Below are positions 39,201 to 52,500 of a stretch of DNA of 60,000 nucleotides, in pieces. Made by a program: the position numbers and the translations under genes. The stretch covers positions 44,071,095-44,131,094 of the forward strand of contig NC_087071.1 of the NCBI RefSeq assembly GCF_963678635.1. Reading direction: 5' to 3'. Each line of letters starts with the position of its first letter. The stretch's first letter is position 1. The notes under the pieces were generated by a model. It saw only the letters and a program-made list of their open reading frames with translations, was not told where the DNA came from and made no database searches. This DNA comes from Symsagittifera roscoffensis (taxonomy: Eukaryota > Xenacoelomorpha > Acoela > Convolutidae).

Positions 39201-42200
39201 ATCTTATACGCAATGTTTAACTTTATAGGATTTCTTTTTTCACTATTAAAAGGAATCTATAATACATGCGCTATACACACACAAGTAAATAGACAAGCAA
39301 GTGTAGCACGCATACTATTTGCAGGATTTTTTGGAATTTTTTCATCATCAATAAACAAAATTCTTCTAGACGCACAAATAAAAGAATATAACACAAAAAA
39401 AGCGACAAGACAGAACACGTACGACGAAGAACATAATAAGGTAGAAGTAACGCCTACAGCACCACAGTTGCCACCCCTACCACATAACCATTCATTATCC
39501 TTAGTCCCACGAAATTTCCGAAACTTAGCAATAACACATAATCCAAATTTTAGACCAAACATATCGCAAAGTCCCATACAACATATAATGACACATCATT
39601 CACAAGATGAAAATACATATGAACAAATTATCGAACAACCCCATACCACCGCTTTTCAGTCTCAAAATAATAAATTTTTTAGCCCACGATGAGCCGACAA
39701 CTTGGATCCCTACACCGCTCAAATTCCCATCCAACCAACCTCAACACTCCAATTACAATAATTCCACTTTTTGCTTTCCCGCCACCCGATTTCCCAACTA
39801 GTAATATAACATCAAGCATGAATTCAGACACTAATTCAGATATTTCAGTTTTATACTCCATTTCACAACTCAATAACCCTAATATAGAAACCCCTGATGA
39901 ATTTGCAGACGCCGAACCATCTCCATCCAATAATTTTCAAACCAACTCCTCAGTTTTTTCAAAACCCCCTTTTCAACCAATCCCACCAAATTACCCACTC
40001 CCGTCCATTTCTACCCCCTCTTATGCTTCACAAGTAACCCCAACCTACTCTTCATTTCATTCAGACCGATCATCCAATTCTCCTGATATTCCCCAAATCT
40101 CCCAAGAACTCGATAATTTTATCACCCTACAACAACAACTATTACACCCTAACACCCTCACTATAAATCAGATTTCTTCCACAATAGAATCCTCAAACCC
40201 ACCTACCCCTACACCCTCTTCAGCTTATACTGCATCATTAGCACAATCACCCACATCCACCGAATCATCAAATAGCACTAATAGAGCTTATCGCACTTTT
40301 AAAAGAAAATTCTCAAACCATCCATTCCCAATCAAACCAGGAACAGCCCGTGAATATATTAATCATCCACATCACACCAACACGAAAGATTTCCTAGCAA
40401 TCACCCTACCTTCATTTCCACAGTATACTTTAAACACCCCTCACGACACTAACGACACATGTAGTTTTGTAGATGAACATGTTTTAATGCCTACACTTCA
40501 TTGGACAACATATTATCTTTTTACTAATCCCCTTTGCCTACCGTTATCTAATACTCATAACGATATAGAAAGGAATAAAGATATGCTATATCGACTCACC
40601 ACACCACTAACACATAGACAATTTACTTATACAGGATATAAAAAATCACCAAAAACTTTCACTGCACCTCGAGCTAACGAATTTACACTAAAATATTACG
40701 ACCATAATATCATCCGAACTAATCAAGACCAATTTTTAGATGACGACCGCTTCGCTAACCCACAACTAACAGAAAAATTTTTCATCAAAACACCATATGT
40801 ATTCACACTCAATATATTTGATCGCAAATATGATCACATCATTTCTGAAGCACTAACTGACATGCAAGCTTACGAAAGTTTTAAAGAAGAATTTCAATTA
40901 TTTTCACTAACCTTCCACTTCCTTGCACCACATGAACGCGATTTGCACTGCTCACACGACATTATGTTACGCACTAAACAAACCCACACATATACATATT
41001 ATCGCTTCATACAAAATCATTTTGATCTACACACTCCATCAAGACAACCACACCACCGTTTTCAGTTTCTTAATTCGAAGTACACTTCGCCATTTTTTCT
41101 AAATTTCACATATTGCATCAAAGATACTAAGCTCCACGGCATCCTCCGCAATTATGACCCAATAACTCAAATGTATATATTTTGTCCCATCACGAAGACC
41201 TTTAATGCTGAAGAATCCAGACCCTTCCTTATCCCACATGAATTTATCCAACCTATAGAAATCCCTATATTAGAATTCATCCATAATACTAAATACAATC
41301 ACAAAATATATAATCTAATTCAAAACACACCTTATGAGTTTGCAGTTGGCACCGAAGAACTAAAAACTATTAAAGCACTTCAATTGCTTTGACCACTGCT
41401 TCAAACTAAAAACATCATTCGCATACTAGCAAAATTACTAACAAATTCAGACATGATACACGACATCTTCCCCCACGGTTTTTTCCCCGACGACTAACAG
41501 GTAAGTATAATTTATACATATTCTTCACTACTAAATTTAAATTAATACTAACCATTCTTTACTCATGTCTCATTTAGATTTTTAGTCTTCATCCCACGAT
41601 CATCTGCAAAAAACAGAAAAGAAAAATAAAAACTTGTTAAAATTCTTCTAAACTCAATTAATATTTTGCACTAGATAAATATAATAAAATTCATACGAAT
41701 GTAGTAAATTAATTTTAAAATTGTTTCCCCAAAAACAGTAAATTTCATAATGATGAAAATTTGTAACTTAACTTTTCCCCAAAACTAGCAGTAAAATTAA
41801 AATTCTATGTAGTAAATTAATAAAATAAAAATGCAGTACTAACCTTTTGATATTTTCGTTCACTCGCACAGGAATTCTATCCAAACTCGTACAGCTCGCC
41901 CACGAAGAATTGTTTAAATAATGAATTTCAAGTTTCAAGTTTTCACACTCAACAACTCTAACACAAGATAACAAGTTTCAAACTTCCCTTTAACCCGGTT
42001 GGAAAGGACTTATATACTAAACCAAACTAACCAACGCAGCTTACTAAACACCAAAAATCATAAAATAACAGCATGACTAAGAAAAGAAAACCAACGGTAC
42101 CCAAACCGGATTAACCCAGTTGATTCTTTTGAAGACTATTATAAAGTCTAACAAAGAAATAATAAAACACGAAAAAGTCGAAAGACAAACCCATAAGAAA

Positions 42201-45200
42201 AACAATTTGATTATTGAAAAAAGGACACAACCAACGGAACATAAGAAAGACCACCATAAACCCAACATAAAACGTTATCACATAATAGGACCTCTCACAG
42301 AAACCGCACGAAATCATACTCCCACTCCTGGCCTAACCCACCAGAGAGGACGTCCTGAGCATGCTCTATAGCCGGCCTAACCCACCGCGCTACATCCACG
42401 CTTTTTGACCACACTTCTATTTTTAATAAGAGGTACTCAAGGGTGAGTAACTCTTCAAAATAACCGAACTAAAACAAAAAGCTTTTGTGAAAACAACTAA
42501 CCAAAATCATAATAAAAACACTGAACTAATAAAAATTTTATAAAATGTAAATCATACTTTGCAGCATATAGATCAGCATACAACAACAAAGACGAACATC
42601 CAAAGACAAAATGACCCCACTGCACTCGAAAAAGAATGGCCAACCACAACCAATATGCCGTCCACAATCACAACTCAAAGGATTTAGAGTACGACTTGAC
42701 TTCGCAGAAAAGGACTTCATTGAATTAGACCAATGACCACCTCGATGTTGAAGTATACGTACAGATCCGACTTACAAGGTATCCCCTCCACGCACAATCT
42801 CCACGCCATTCCCAGACGAGGTCGAACACAAAGCAAGTTCTCTACATAATACAGAAAAACCCGTCATAGCAAACCATTTTGAAATCAGATTGATTTCGTT
42901 GGGAAACACAGTCGTTGTCACAAGAAGACACAACGATTGATGTCCCTATCTCCAGCATCCTGGAACTTCTCTAACAAGAGAAACCGGACAAGAATACGAT
43001 GTTTGTCAAATACCAACGTTCATCATCCATCCTTTGAATTGCAGAAAGATAATTCTAAAAAACTCTGTAAAACCCGGATGGGTGGAACCTGATCTAAACT
43101 ATATTTTATGATTGGATAAATTAGATATTTTACCACTGTAAAGTATTTAATATTAACCAATCATGATCCATCTAACTAACAACCCACTTATTTGTAAGTG
43201 CTGAAATTACTTGTAATTTCAGCACCAGAGAGATTTGAATTTAACTTAGAAATTAGTTGTCTCTCCAAGAGAACTTCAGCAGCCGCAACAAACCAGTATA
43301 CCCTAGATCTATTGAGCCTAGCAGAGACTAGTTAAACACCCTGAGACTAGAAAGTATAAGAGTAAGATTAGGATCGGTATTAGACTAAGAAGTTGCACGA
43401 ATCTATCCGGTCGAAAATAAGATAGCGTGACGAGCAGACGGTGTACTCTATCCGAAATTACTCTATGAGTTAACCACATCGGTCTTAACTCACTTTGTAG
43501 GGGTGGGGCAGTTCATTACTAGGTAACATAGGGGGAAATAGTTAAAGAGATCATCTGATCAAATATGGAAACTTGAAAAAATACTCGCAGATGATTAGTC
43601 GAAATAAATTCAATCGCCAAAGTTAAGTTGGAGTCTCGCGTTGATAATATTTTGGGCCGTGAAAATATAAAAAAACTTTTTTGAAATGCAGAACCCTCAA
43701 AAATTGCTCTCATGCTCTGCTTTCGTCGGTTTCTGGGCAACTTTCGAGCAAGATTTGGGCGCGATCATTCTTTAATTTAACCCCTCTCATAAATTATTTA
43801 AGAACCGAAGTCATCACTCGGATAGGAAACTATTCTGTTCACCTCAAAACATACGGCAATGTTTCTCTTTCTGAATTTTGCATTCAACTTCAGTTCTATT
43901 CAACTTCAGTTGAGACATCATAGTTCTTTGAAGGGTCGCCCGATTTTACAACACCAATGAACCCAGTCAATTCAGGGTATAGTCTAAAACGTACCTTTCT
44001 AGTTTTTCCAGTTGCGCTCAAGCAAAAAGTTGCTAATGTTGGCATTGAGTCGATGCGTTATGTAGTGATGGTGCCCAGCAATCTTATGATTGCGCGTTCG
44101 AATCGCTTGTGCGCTGCAATTTAAAAGATAAGCTCTTTCAAGAAAGTCAGAGTTTAATGCGTTTTAGTTAAGAGAGCTTTTGTCTACCTAAATGTGTTTA
44201 ACCTCCGGGTTAGGCTTCAAGCTGGTTGCCTGAAATTACTTTGCCGCGTAAAGCGTATCTACAAAATGATAGGCAAACAACTATGTTGCACTAGTGGCGG
44301 AGAAGACTTGTTTGAGCCATGGGTTGGATTTCTGTGCGGAACACCACTTGAATGGTTGTGAGGACGTGGAGGGAGGCAGCGTGTGTAAAGGGTGTCTGGA
44401 AGGCGCAGAGGTGGCCAGTGATCTAGTAAAAGATCCAATGGAGATGAACTGCAAAGGTAGACTAAATAAAACATAGGTTTTTAAACGTCAATGTACAGTG
44501 CTGAATTAAATTCAGCGGATACAACGAACAACAATCGAAATTTCAAGAACATTTTTCTCAAATTGGATTAAGATTAGACAAAAAATGAAGACACCAAAAG
44601 TTGTCTTCATTTATGGCTTCATTTATGGCACATTATTATTGCACAATTTTTCAACCGAAATTTTTAACCAAAATTTTTCTTCAAAATTGGGTGATTCTGG
44701 TTTTACTAATAATTAAAGAATTACGCTTAAACCATCCAAACAGTTGATGGGAAAAATATATCAAAAAAACTCTTACACCGTTCAGTAAAGTTCTAGAAAT
44801 GTAAGACTAATATCCAAAAATCTGTATAAGGATAATCGCATCTAAACTCCACAACTTAGTATTTGATAACTTTCAGTTGGCAATTTGATTATCCTCTCAA
44901 ACTTAAAAAAAATTTCTAACACTCAACTGTTTTTCATTTGTTCACCGGAACAGAATCAAGTTGATCATAAAAATTTTATACAATTTATCAAAATGGAACA
45001 TAAATTTCTAAATGCATCCTTAAAAACAAAACTGGACATACTGCAGAAGCAAACGTTTCTTAGTGCGACTAATCGCAAGAAAATGCAAGCTCAACAAACA
45101 GATCGAGGAGATGAAACTGGAAGTTTTTCGACTTATGAACTGCATATATGCAAAAAGAGACAAGACTGCTCGTATCAGTGAGGCCCTGAATTCTCCGACA

Positions 45201-46436
45201 GCCTTTTAAGGTCTATAGAGCAGTAAGGACATGAAAATCTAAAGGTCAAAAAAATAACTTGAAAAGTTAAATGTAGAAAAAATAAAACACACATTTTTTT
45301 CGAATTTAAGATTTTTGCGAAAATCATCCCTGCACACGCCAAATAGAGTTTTGATAGATTTTGCTCCTAGTAACAAATCAATTGTGTCAAATAAGTTTCC
45401 TTCAACCAATTTGGAACTATTTCTAAGACGAATTAGGTTTCCGCTTACGCGTTAATAGCGCGAAATATATCGCGCGTTAATTGTCCCCTGAAATGGGCTA
45501 AAATTGCAATCTTTAAATTCCCATAACTATACAAAAAACGATCACAGATAAAATATCTTGGCTCTTTTTCCTTTCCCCCCCCACCTGCAAGTTTTTTTAT
45601 TTGAAATTACTGTTCACTTTGTCCGATTGTCATGAAAATTGGCATGTAGAATGATTAGGCCATGACAAACATATTTGGTCTCCATATTCAACCTTGTAAG
45701 ACCGCTTGTTAGACCATAAAATTCATGTTTGAGTGAGGTGGGGGGGGGAAGGAAAAAGAGCCAATATCTTTTCAAATTCAAGCTCAGGACAACATTATTT
45801 TTAATGGCTAGTTAAAAAATTAAATTTTGTCTGAGGAAAAAAAACCCACCCGAGCTCAAAAATTCCGTTACTGTCGTTACGAAAGTCTGAACATAAAAAG
45901 CAAAAGTCCAATGAAAAGCCTACAGACAAACTTTTAAACGATTTCAAGAAAATCAAATAAAGAAATAAGCGCTACTGAGTGATACACGGATCAGAATATT
46001 AAACGTAAGATATGTAATGACTAAACTTCAGGAAAATAGTGAATTTCATTCACAATTTTTTTTTTAGTGAAAATTTGAAGACGTCTTCTTTTTGATATTG
46101 AGAATGTTCTCAATTTTCATCTATCTATCATCATATTTCTGTAACTGTTTTGAAATAAAGAGCGTAACCAAAACTATTTTTTTGAACATAAAGATTTTGC
46201 TTTTAAAACCGTAATCAATATTGTTTTTCTTGCAAAACTGTTCTTCAGTAATGACTTTTCTTTCAAAACTATTAATCATTAATTATTTCTTTTTCAAATG
46301 TTAATTTAAGACAAAAATGAATTAATGTGATTGACTCGCTATTAATTGTACTAAATTGATATCAGTTTTGTACAAAATAATTCAACTTCCATCAACAAAT
46401 TGTTCAAGTTTGCTTCTAAATTCAATCTTCTTAATA

Positions 46437-46506
<70 letters not shown>

Positions 46507-49500
46507 TATTAAGAAGATTGAATTTAGAAGCAAACTTGAACAATATTAATTTCGAGGACTTTTTGGAAAATTTTGACCAAAAAATCGCGTTTTTTCGACG
46601 CGCGCTTCCCCCTCAAATTTATGATATATATTGGCGCCCAAGACGCCCTTAGAAAAGTTTTAGGATAGGTTGGCCAAAAATGGAGTTCTTAAAAAGTACC
46701 AAAGGGGGGACCTTTTGGGTCGGCAGGGGGTCGAATTCCTGAGGGAAGAAGGCGTCCGCCAACCGCCCTCCCCTTAATCCGCCCCTGAATTCATTCTTTT
46801 TTGCAGATATTGACGAATGTGCGGCTGAAATATGCGGAGAGCCTGATCGCGTGGTTTTATGCGAGAACAAATTTCTCACTTATTACTGCCAATGTCAGGA
46901 AGGGTTCCAATTCAACAGTCTGTACGGATCTAAATGCGAGGGTTAGTAAGATTTCACATCACCAGTTGGCATCAGAAAAAAATGTGTCAGCTATTTGCTA
47001 TGAAGAAGGGTTCATTAGTTGAAGTTGTGTTAGTAACTGTTTGCCACAAACCGAATAACATGTAACAAAGTTAACTAAAATTACCTTTGGCTAAAATATA
47101 ATTAAATTATTTGCAATTTAGCTGAAAAACTTTAACCTATTTTTTTGCTGAATTATTTTATGCTAGTTTTTGTTTTAATTTAATTTTTTGAAATCGATAA
47201 ATGGTAAGAGATTTAAAATTAAAATTTAGAAGTCCCGAAAAAAATCAGTTTCATATTTAGGAGTCGACAAACGTTATGAAGTCGTAAACTTTTCAGAAAA
47301 AAGTCGTAATTTTTATTCACATTTTGGGTTAGTTTTATGCAAAAAAGTGCCAAAACGATAAATTGTTCTTGAGTTCCAAGAGCTTCAAGGCCATTCATTT
47401 TTTCTTCGAAAATCGATATTCGAAGTTTTTTCGAAAAACACCAGTGTTTTCTCTGATTATTTACGTTCAGTACTCTTTTCCAACTGTCTGTTGTTGGCTA
47501 TGAACTTTTTTTTCAGACATCGACGAATGCGAAGGGAACTCAGATATCTGCGGCACTTACAATGTGCCAGCTGCTGGAAATGAGCCAGCCGCATCAGTCA
47601 GTAGGGGTCAATGTGTGAACACAGAGGGGTCTTTTGTGTGTGATTGTGCAGAGGGATTCCAGTTCCAATCTGATTCACATCCTAAATGCCAAGGTCAGCG
47701 TGTATTCTTTTTACCCGTCATAATTATAAATAATTATAATATTTTTGCTGATGATAACAGTTTTTAACCGAGATTCAAAATATTTCAACTTCAATGATAT
47801 TAAGGAAAACCGATAGCTATGCAAGTAGTACAGAATGTAGCGATCAGACTAAGCTTTGTAAAAAAAGGTTTTATAGTTCGGAAAACATCAAAACAAAAAC
47901 CTTGTTTTTTCGTTATTTTTTGTTCAATTTTTCCTAAAGTTTTTCAGAAAGTTAGAAGTGATTTATTCATGACACGAATTATCAATCAAATAATTATCAT
48001 GAAAAAGCTGTAGATTTATTCCAAAATTGGTTAAGTTTAAATAACTTGTTCGAAAAAATAAAACGAATAGAAACTTGTTCTGAAGTCTACACAGGAACGA
48101 ATGACAGATCTATCAATGTTTTGAAGAAACTCAATACCAGTTTTACCTTGAGAAATTTGAGTGATCCAATTAGTTTCAAAAGGCTGCGTGCCTGATTAGT
48201 TTTTGTTCCACCAACTTTACTCAAAATTCAATCAACAACTGACTGATTGGCCATTAGAACACTCCGCGGAAATAATAACAGTTTGCTCTTCTTTTTTAGT
48301 TGTTTTTGTAGCTGACACCCGTAGGGACGGTTTTTTTTGTGTTGCTGGTTACGAACAGGCAAGAGTTTGGATTTTTGTGTCAGATCAAGTTTATTTTGAA
48401 ATATTTTTTGTGAAGAATAGTTGAGTATTGTGGATATTCTGAAAGAATATTTTGCTGATGGGTTGTGTAGGGAAGTAGAACACATAGGATTGTGTGGTCA
48501 ATGCTGCCGGACGAAAAATTTCAACTAGATATATTGAAGTTTTTAACTCGAAACTGCATGCCTTTCTGCTATGTAACTTGATTTTGAAAAATACGTCTAA
48601 TTTATTCTTCCTATCTTCCAATTTTTTTCACATTTTCCCCGGCACATTTCCTGACAATATAATCATTACTACCTCTGACAGAAAAAAAAACAAAATCTAT
48701 CATTCTTTGATTTTTTGGTGAACATTTTTTGCTGATGAAATGACTCAGAATTTAATTTGTTTTAAAATCATCTCTAATACTAGTTGTTTTTGCTACTTGA
48801 TTCAAAACTATATCAACTAATTGCAGCTCAGCTTCTCTGGCCTCTGTGTTTTTGTAAAACTAATTGTGCTTGATATTAATCAATTGTAAAACTTAATGCC
48901 GATCAGCGCTAGCTATTTTGTAGAAATTTCTGTGGATACACCATCAAAAACGAAAAGCCTTATTTCTCTGCTGTTGAGATGAAAACAAACTTCACTCCCG
49001 GTATAAACATAATTACGGGAGTTTTTTTTCAAATTTCATTGAACAACAATTGATTAGGCTGGTAAAAATAAAGAATTCAACCAATTTTTGCTTCAAATCT
49101 ATAGTAATAGAAGAATTCCTTGAAAAATTAGGTTTTACCGGAACCACTTGGTATCACCAAACACATGAACAGTCTATCGTTTGTCCAACTTTTTTTTCTT
49201 AAATTGGGATTGGGCAGCATGTTAGCTTTTACTCATATTGCACAAATTGTTTTGTCCTGCTCAAAATCAATCAGACACAACACATAAATTTAAAATGCAA
49301 AAAAAATAAGAAAAAACAATTGGCCAAAGTAGTCAATTTCGAAATAGTAACGTTATTACTACGCAATTTCTAAGGTTTTTTTCCAGGATTCGATTATCGA
49401 AATCAAAAATTGTCACTCTTCCAGAAGAGTCAACTGTATCAATTGCCGGCTTTTATGAAAGGATCAATCATTAGTCTGGTTTTTGTTATACGACGACTCA

Positions 49501-52500
49501 AAAAATAAGCCACGATTCATGAGAGCGCAATGACTTGAATGTTATTTGCAATCAGCGAGTTTTAAATTTTTTTTTGTAATTATCTGCAACTTTAGACAAT
49601 CAAGTTGAGTCAGATCCCGGACATGGGTTATATTGGCTAAATGTTGTAGAATAATTCATTTTTTTCTACTTTTGCAAAAGAACTTGAGTTTTCAAGTTGA
49701 CGGATAGCACTTTGTTTTAGCTGGGTGTATGGAAAATAATCTTACTTTACTCCAATTATTACTTAACTATATGCTTGGTCTTTTTTCCGTTCTGTGCACA
49801 TATCCAAATGGTGTAGGGGCTGAAGGGTGAAGTTCAATATATAAATGGAGTGAAATTTACTTTATATTGATTTTTTCACCACGATGCTTCATCACATCGA
49901 GTTTTTCCGTTTCGGTTTTCGGTTTGAGTTTTTTTGTTCATGCCACCCCTCCGCAGCTCCCCTAGGTGTTTTGTGAGTTTTCTTAGATGGTTTTGCTGTT
50001 TTAGTGTGATTGTTTTTGTTTCTTTTTTTTTGTTGTCGGAGCAGTCAAGTCATATAGATCAACTACTAGTTGGTGGAGGCTCTTGTTGTTTAAAATGCAG
50101 ATGGTGTTTCAGAGAGCTCCTTTAGTTCATACATGCTCAAGTTGATAAGTTGATAGTTTAGCCTTGGTCCATTGCACAGTAGATATAATTTGATAAAGAA
50201 AAACATGCCGCAACTTTTTTGAAACGACGTCACGCCCAGTCTCACATTGCGTTTTGCTCCAGGGCTGTACTTTTGGAGATCAACATAATCATAACAGCTC
50301 ACGTCTTTTGAGGGATAAACAGTAACGTTCAAATTGTCAAGTTTTTTTTTCAATAAAAAGTATTTTCATCAATTTAGTCACCTTCAAGGTCAAGCGTTGT
50401 TTCTGACAGAACCAATGTGTGGTTTAAGTTTTTACCCACAGAAACGTCTCAAACTATTGGGTTAAAGATAATTTTTTAACATTAGCAGAATAGAGTGATT
50501 GGGTGAAATGTCCACATATTAACGACTCAGGATTTTGAAATTAAGTTTTTTCAAATTAACTTTGTTAGATCTGATTTTACTTGACTTTGCACCACTCCAC
50601 AAGAGACGATTTTGGCGTGTACTTTTGCATAGGTTGAATAGACTAGGGTGATTTTTTTTAAATACTCAATTTTTTAAAATTCTTCTTTCTGAAAACAGAA
50701 AATCTCAAATCGCACGAAAATATCACAAAAATGAAATTTTATAAAATAAACTCCCACCCTCAATTGATCACTGAAGTAAGGATTGCAAGTGGCCCAGGGT
50801 TGTTCTTCTTGATTTTCATCAATTTTTGCACCCTCATCATCGTTGAACCAGTAAACTGAATGAATCATTTGAGTTTTCGTATGAAAATTTCAAAATTTCG
50901 GTAAAACTTCGGGTGTCAGTATCCTTGCAATTGTCATTATTAGGATTTCAACACTTCATCGTTTTTGGTCATTTTGCTTTAGTAAAGAAAAGGAAGAAAA
51001 ATTCTGTGGTAAAATTAATTATAAACGTGAAGTATTTGTCATACCTCAATGTATGAACGTTTGATTACTGAATCCGAATGGATCGACAAACAGATCTGAC
51101 CGTTCTTGCTCTGACCGTTCATTCGGTCTGTGTTCGAGATGAGATCTCTCAGGGTCGATTGACCGACTAAATGTATAATTATGGCATGCAACATCATTAT
51201 CATATGTAACAACATAAATCATAAATGTCAATGTATATATATCTGAGTTTTGTCGGTCCATGCCGGATGACATTCCCCCTTGACACTTAAATTATAACTG
51301 ATAATTGAGTTTTAAAGTCCACATGGGACCGTTTACTTTTAAGTTTTTGAGTTTTTCGTCCCCGTGGGACGCGCACATCATTCATTTTTCCTTTACTTCT
51401 TTTGTCATTTCGTCTTCCTGCTTCGTATGTCCTTCATCATCTGGCATTTCTGCTTCAGCATCCAGTTTCTGAGTTTTCCCCCATTTATAAGTAGAATATC
51501 GTTATTGTTCTCCGCCATCTCCTCATCCGTTAACGACGTTAAATCCACCACTTCCTCTTTCTTTTTGGTCTGTTTAGGGCTTATAGTTTCAATGAACTTT
51601 AGGCACGCTTGATACTCTGGGGTTTTATCCGAGAAACCCATTTCCTTGATTAAGGTTTTCAGGCTTGGATGATTAGACTTGTCCTGTTCGGGTGGCGAAT
51701 CCATCTCGAATCGTCGACTTGCTTTGTTAGTGTTGCTCGGGTCGAGTATGATGTTGATTGGAATTGCATTCCCAAATGCATTTGATAACGCCGATTGGCG
51801 GTTCCGGGTGGATCTTCTTGAGGGTTCTGTTGCTGGTGGGGTTGTCTTTTGATTCTGCCGTTTCGGCGAAGGGGCCACATCTTCCGATGATGTGGTTGAA
51901 CTATTGTCATCCTGACTTAATTCCACGTCTGCCATTGTTGTCTTCTCCTTCTCTGTTGGTGCCTCTGTTTCTAAAGTCATTCCTCTGTTCTGAGGTTGTC
52001 TTGAAGGTCGTCCTCCGGTGCGCTTTCCCGTTGCTTTCGCCTTTCGTTTTGCGGGACTGATAGTTTGTTGTTTCGACTTTTTCGTCTGTTTCACCGGGAG
52101 GCCCGTCGCCTCGTCTTCTTCAAACATTGCATGTTGGGTCGCGTTTGGGTTGTTGATGTCTAAAAAACGTAGACATGTTCCATTTCTCCGTGAGGATTTA
52201 TAAGCCACATAATCGCTTAGCTGGGATGGTCTACAAGGTCCATAAATTCAGAGGTTTGGTACAAAAGCTGCTCCACTATTTCTTAATAATCTTGGTTGTT
52301 TGCCAAATGTTTGTACCCAAGCGGTGTGTGGAGTGTATGTCAAGATTTTTCCGTCCACTGTCTTATATTTTCGTTCAAATCTTTTTGGACATTTTATTTT
52401 CGTTGCTATCCTAATTGTTTTTCGTGCCACCTATTCTATTTTCTTCTCAGTGTGTGGATCTATTGTTGTTTGTATCCCTTTGTATCTTACATTAAGTTTA

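Larger units (their letters stand above)
31698..43492 (+). mobile_element. E2: envelope-bearing LTR element without visible gag or RT
   Basis: 11,795 bp between two 410-bp LTRs that differ at about five positions, flanked by a 4-bp duplication CTTT. In order: 5' LTR, a primer-site-like TGGTGCGACC, about 1.2 kb without a sizeable frame, integrase (33347), two tiny membrane ORFs (35524, 35752), a Pro/Ser/Thr-rich frame, an envelope-like glycoprotein (37113-39692), an overlapping 567-aa ORF, 1.7 kb non-coding, 3' LTR. Gag, protease, RT and RNase H are absent from every frame. The coding strand is rich in A and C and poor in G. E2 must be non-autonomous, yet its accessory and envelope frames are long and well kept for a dead element. 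It resembles an endogenous retrovirus-like unit of the Ty3-type integrase clade. Confidence 0.85.
44457..46398. other. EGF-gene intron 4, left part
   Basis: Mostly AT-rich and featureless. It holds a possible orphan coding exon (45047-45209), the reversed counterpart (45400-45490) of 16520-16610, and a MITE (45558-45764). Confidence 0.55.
47694..51036. other. EGF-gene intron 6 before E3
   Basis: No EGF exon is recognised. It holds a short ACTCCCG/CGGGAGT hairpin near 48995-49023 and two possible minus-strand coding segments at 50090-50353 and 50757-50868. Confidence 0.5.

Noticed and set aside
46351-46652. Frames with long Ile/Tyr repeats on both strands
   Set aside because: They are translations of the (TA)n palindrome.
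51659-52060. Frames on both strands opposite or beside the E3 tail
   Set aside because: They overlap the minus-strand piece that matches the E1 tail motif.
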